DNA from: Plantago major
Lineage: Eukaryota; Streptophyta; Magnoliopsida; Lamiales; Plantaginaceae
Reading direction: 5' to 3'
NCBI GenBank assembly: GCA_026545765.1
Contig: CM048840.1
Location: forward strand, 4,485,265-4,549,264
DNA: 64,000 nt
This document shows positions 60,413 through 64,000 of the stretch, piece by piece (the stretch's first letter is position 1; the number at the start of each line of letters is the position of its first letter). Under the pieces are notes generated by a model that was given only the letters and a program-made list of their open reading frames with translations, was not told where the DNA came from and made no database searches. The translations under genes were made by a program, and so were the position numbers.

Positions 60413-60811
60413 TATAGGGGCTAAAACCCGGTTTTAATCGAGTTATCATTTTCATCATGTTTGCCAGGCGGTTTTAATCGCGTTGAACAATAACCATTTT
60501 TAATCACCAACTATTCATAATTCAATTAATTTTATCTTTATACCTACTATTTGTCTCTCACCTTATTTTTTTTCATTTATTATAACAGCCTTAAACCAAT
60601 CAAATAACATTAAAACCAATAAAATAATCTTAAAAACTCTTACACACATCACTTCACTCTTACATACCCTATATAGCAACCCTATAAAACCTATAAAACT
60701 TTAATTACATTCCAAACACAATTTTTTAAAACCCAATTATAATTCAGTTACTATTCACGATTAAAACCAAATTAAAACCTCGTTCTATTTCAATCGCTTC
60801 CCAAAACATCC
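60413..60811. mobile_element. MITE, probably hAT-like
   Basis: About 400 bp. The left end GATGTTTGTATAGGGG, with GGTTTTAATCG further in, is mirrored by the right CGATTAAAACC and CAATCGCTTCCCAAAACATC. Non-coding; target duplication not clear. Confidence 0.55.
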
Positions 60812-61029
60812 ACTTACATTTTCCCAAACAAACAAAAATCCACAATCTTCAGTTCTCCGCTTATACTTTATCTATCGTTGTATTACTTTTTCTTACATCT
60901 ACTTATTATTTTTGTAAACCATTTCTTCTTTAACTTACCTTAATAATTGTGTCAATATAAATTTTAAGCTTTTTACAGAAATGGAGGGAAAATTATTGGT
61001 TCACTTATACTTTATCTAATCACATAGTG

Positions 61030-61380
61030 TTGTTAAATGAGCCGAGACGAGTATTGTGATACTCGGCTCGAGCTCAACCGAGCCGGACTCGACTCGTTAT
61101 AAAAAACGAGCTCGATTAACATGTAACGAGCTCGAGCTCGGCTCGAACTCGAAAAAATACGAGTTTTAACGAGCCTTAACGAGCATTATCTATTAAAAAT
61201 ATGTATAAAAATATAAAATTATTAAAATAATTAATCTTAACGGGCTTTATAGAGCCGAGCCGAGCTCGGCTCGTTACATAAACGAGTATAATATGAGGCT
61301 CGGCTCGTTTACCTTATCGAGCGAGCCGAACTCGAGCCTTAACGAACCGAGCCGAGCCCTCGTTAAGGCTTGACTCGCAT
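61030..61380. mobile_element. GC-rich palindromic element (GAGCTCG/GGCTCG repeats)
   Basis: Dense direct and inverted copies of CGAGCTCG, GAGCCGAG and GGCTCGTT, with AACGAGC at both sides and an AT-rich centre (61190-61230). It resembles a short plant non-autonomous DNA transposon family, with no coding capacity. Ends approximate. Confidence 0.5.
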
Positions 61381-61966
61381 AACATCCGTCCAACCGTACA
61401 AGTATTTACAAAAAAAGTCACTCTATTCTAATGACCAGTCATACAGCCAGAAAATGAATCTGCAAAAATATATCAACTGTGAATGTGAACTGTTATTAGC
61501 TCTTCATATCTTCTCAAAATCTGAGCATCTCGAAAGTGAGAATTATTACCGTAAATTGAATTGAAACTTTACATATTTCCCCAACAAAACCTTGAAGAGT
61601 GATGTCAAACAGATTATACTTGCCACCGACGTGTAATTTTCAATTGAATTTGACGTCGGAGTAACTCAATTAAGGTGTGGCTTATAGTGGTATCCAAATC
61701 AAACAGGACCATCGTCGGGTATTAAAATCATGCATTTAATTTTACCCAGAATGTCCACACCAGAAGAAGTCATTTGTGGAATTTATAGGCAGCTATATAT
61801 GGACTTGTTCTCACTCAATCTCTCTTTGGACTGTTTGGGCCGGGGAGCTTCAAATTGGCCCAAAAAAGCTCGTTCAGACCAAACAGGTTTTACATGTAGC
61901 ATGATCAGAATCAGTTATGCTACTGGTTATTATTAACTAGTCCACATAAGCTCTAGTGATATGAAA
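61381..61966. other. Downstream flank of isomerase gene
   Basis: No other gene supported; the part nearest 61966 should hold the isomerase 3' UTR. Confidence 0.45.
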
Positions 61967-63831
61967 TCAAACCCTGCTTCCTTCAACTATAAACTTGTTA
62001 TCAACAACTCGTAGACCATCTTCTGTGGCGATTACAGCTGTGCACCTGCAGATATTCAGTCGAATAAAAGATAATGTAACACTTGCAGACCGTCCAAAAG
62101 TTTCAATCGTAAGGGTATGTTTACGCAGGTTTTTCATTAGAATCACTTTAAGCAGATTCTAAAAACAACTAAGAAGTTGATTCTAGCTTGTGCTTGGGCT
62201 TGGACTTATTCTATGCCTCATTAAATGTCAGACATAAGCCAATCAAAATGGAGAAATAGCATGAGTCCACCAATTCAACTTGCCAATACTCTCTTGCTAG
62301 TTACTACCAAAAGTCAGAAGTTCTTTTAAAGAGCTCTTGCCAACACTCTCTTGCTAGTTACTACCATGCTGAAAGGACTTGAAAAATAAGCATTTCAACT
62401 TGCGAGAAACTGACCGTTGCCTGGAGATTATGCCATGCTCGACCACACCATCCAGTTGATCTAGACAATCAGCCACTTCAGCTGCAAAAACATAGAGTGA
62501 CACCAAGGGAAGTATTAAGGAAAAAAATGAGAAAAATGTTTATATATGTTCGGGATGCAGATTGATACCAAGGCTGATAATTGGAGATGTAAAGATTACA
62601 TCAAGAACGTTATGCCCTTCTTTAGTTACTAGTGGAAAGTCGCCTCCTGATGGACCTGCATACCCGGCAGAAGGTCTCCTCCAAACCTAGCGACAAAAAG
62701 TAGAAATTATTGTAAAAGGAAATCATGTCATAAAACATTTCTCTAATAGTCCCAAAATCATAGTATGGATAGGTCATTATACTGTTCTGACCAAATGTAA
62801 ATTTCAACCAAAATCTGCCTTACAACAAACAATGACCATGAAAGTAAAGTGAACAATCAAGCACCTCCGCATCACCCAGGAAGAGATCATCAATTTCTTC
62901 AGCAGTTTCTAACCAGTTTATCTGTAATGTCCATAGTCATAAATGTTACCTTAGGTAAAGAATGAATGCAGGGAATTGGAAGAAACTAGTGTTTGGAAGC
63001 TTAACTGGGTTAATCAGAACCGGTATTGATCCCTCTGCTGTACCACGAAATTGCTTTCCGGTAACAATGAGGACAAGGTTCCTAGCCGCTCTTAATGTGG
63101 TCTGTAAAGCATATTAACCAGTGTATCTGAACAAGTATTAATTCCTGATGCGGAAAGAAATATATGCATAAGCCAATGAGAAAATTGATCGCATATGAAT
63201 TCTAAGCCGTGTATTCTCGGAATGATTAAAAAAACATGCAAGGCGAACTTATTAAACATATGCATGCAATGTGAGAAAGAGAAACAATCATTTTTTATTT
63301 CTTTTGTGAGTGTGTGTGTGTGTGTGTCCCCTAAATGAGCTTTCAGCATAAGAGAAAGATTATAATTTACTAACCATTTCTTGTATCAGTGACTCACCAC
63401 CCTGTATCGTCTGCCGTCCAATTATTGCAGCAAGTGTTCCCTCTTCCATAACATCAGCATCACTGAACGCTAAGTCGATGATCTACACATTGGAAAATGT
63501 CAAGTCAAAGATTTTGCTGCAATGTGAATGGATAGATATGAAGATATTGGTATGCTTAGAGATATGTTGCTGCTAAAACATACCGGCTGCTCACAGTACC
63601 TATTTTTCAGCAGCACATATGAATTTTTATCGAACACAGTATGAACATATAAGGCAATTCAATATGACATGAACTAGTAGAATCACATGCCACTTTTCCA
63701 TAAATAGACGTTTTAACGAATAAATATTGCATCTAACTTGGAATAAAACTAACCGGCTTACATTAGAATTGTCTGTGTATTGATCCAGAGGGACTCCTGC
63801 CTTGGCTGCTTCACTTGCAGCCCCAATAGAT
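61967..63831 (-). CDS. Ribose-5-phosphate isomerase, RPI4-like (3' part of gene)
   Basis: Seven exons on the minus strand, cut at the right edge: 63831-63762, 63482-63375, 63101-63006, 62921-62865, 62686-62569, 62481-62415 and 62045-61967 (stop TGA). All borders are GT-AG and in frame, giving about 196 C-terminal residues. Key stretches: [80 protein letters not shown] and [11 protein letters not shown], typical of RpiA proteins and closest by memory to the plant 'probable ribose-5-phosphate isomerase 4, chloroplastic'. The family interconverts ribose 5-phosphate and ribulose 5-phosphate in the Calvin and pentose phosphate pathways. Compared with classical RpiA it has insertions such as the GDAEVWRRPS loop, so activity of this subgroup is less certain. 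The transit peptide and first exons lie outside the window. Confidence 0.88.
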
Positions 63832-64000
63832 CTGCACGTAAAGTATGGAATTCTAAAGTATGAAATGTAAGGATAGCTAGGAAATATAATCTAAACAAGA
63901 TTCCTTAAGTTAGGGATTAGGGAATAATGAATGTATCATTATTTGCAGTAGAATTCATCTGAGCATTTCCCTTTATCCCAAGCACAATACACAAGTAAAC

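Noticed and set aside
1-64000. tRNA, rRNA, organellar insert or bacterial-type system
   Set aside because: No tRNA-like A/B box with cloverleaf, no rRNA segment and no organellar gene was recognised by reading; a covariance-model scan was not possible here.

Overview
The window is nuclear DNA of a flowering plant, most likely a eudicot. It is AT-rich intergenic sequence full of plant transposons (Stowaway- and Tourist-type MITEs, CACTA, PIF/Harbinger, Copia, Tat-type Gypsy and a LINE tail), with three ordinary intron-bearing plant genes. Nothing bacterial, plastid or mitochondrial was recognised, and no rRNA, tRNA or CRISPR array was seen. The species cannot be named from this sequence.

Host genes. 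(1) 13254-16125 (+) is a complete ten-exon UDP-arabinose 4-epimerase gene of the MUR4/UXE type. All splice junctions are GT-AG and give a 415-residue product. (2) 57903-56270 (-) is a complete three-exon cytochrome P450 of the CYP85 clan, CYP716/CYP728-like. A degenerate piece of the same kind of gene lies at 22777-22872. (3) 63831-61967 (-) is the 3' part of a chloroplast-type ribose-5-phosphate isomerase gene (RPI4-like). Its first exons lie beyond the right edge. The three genes do not form an operon or an obvious pathway unit. The epimerase and the isomerase both act on pentoses, but this proximity is probably chance.

Layout. 1-5 kb: a broken Copia element sits inside a Stowaway-like MITE, with a second MITE beside it. 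5-12 kb: AT-rich intergenic sequence with microsatellites, two G-tracts and small MITEs. 12.4-16.4 kb: the epimerase gene. 16.7-29.3 kb: a patchwork of DNA transposons: two related elements in opposite orientation about 12 kb apart, a 1.09-kb fold-back element, two Tourist-like elements, a long inverted repeat, and a 1.2-kb CACTA element inside a small MITE. 29.3-50.9 kb: one large Tat-type Gypsy element. It is split by a 7.5-kb CACTA element that itself carries a Copia element inside an intron of its transposase-like gene, so the nest is three levels deep. The Gypsy element carries a long tandem repeat and an antisense coding region with its own TATA box downstream of integrase. 50.9-55.9 kb: a Stowaway-like MITE, a PIF/Harbinger element carrying only ORF1, a hAT-like MITE and another Stowaway-like MITE. 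56-58 kb: the P450. 58.5-61.4 kb: a LINE tail and two further MITE-like elements. 61.9-64 kb: the isomerase gene.

The retroelements are described as fossils. LTR divergence counted by eye is about 5% for Gypsy, 4% for the first Copia and 3% for the nested Copia. This agrees with the nesting order. I found no credible new host system. The most unusual items are the antisense gene region of the Gypsy element, the three-level nest, the paired elements with different interiors, and the P450 relic.
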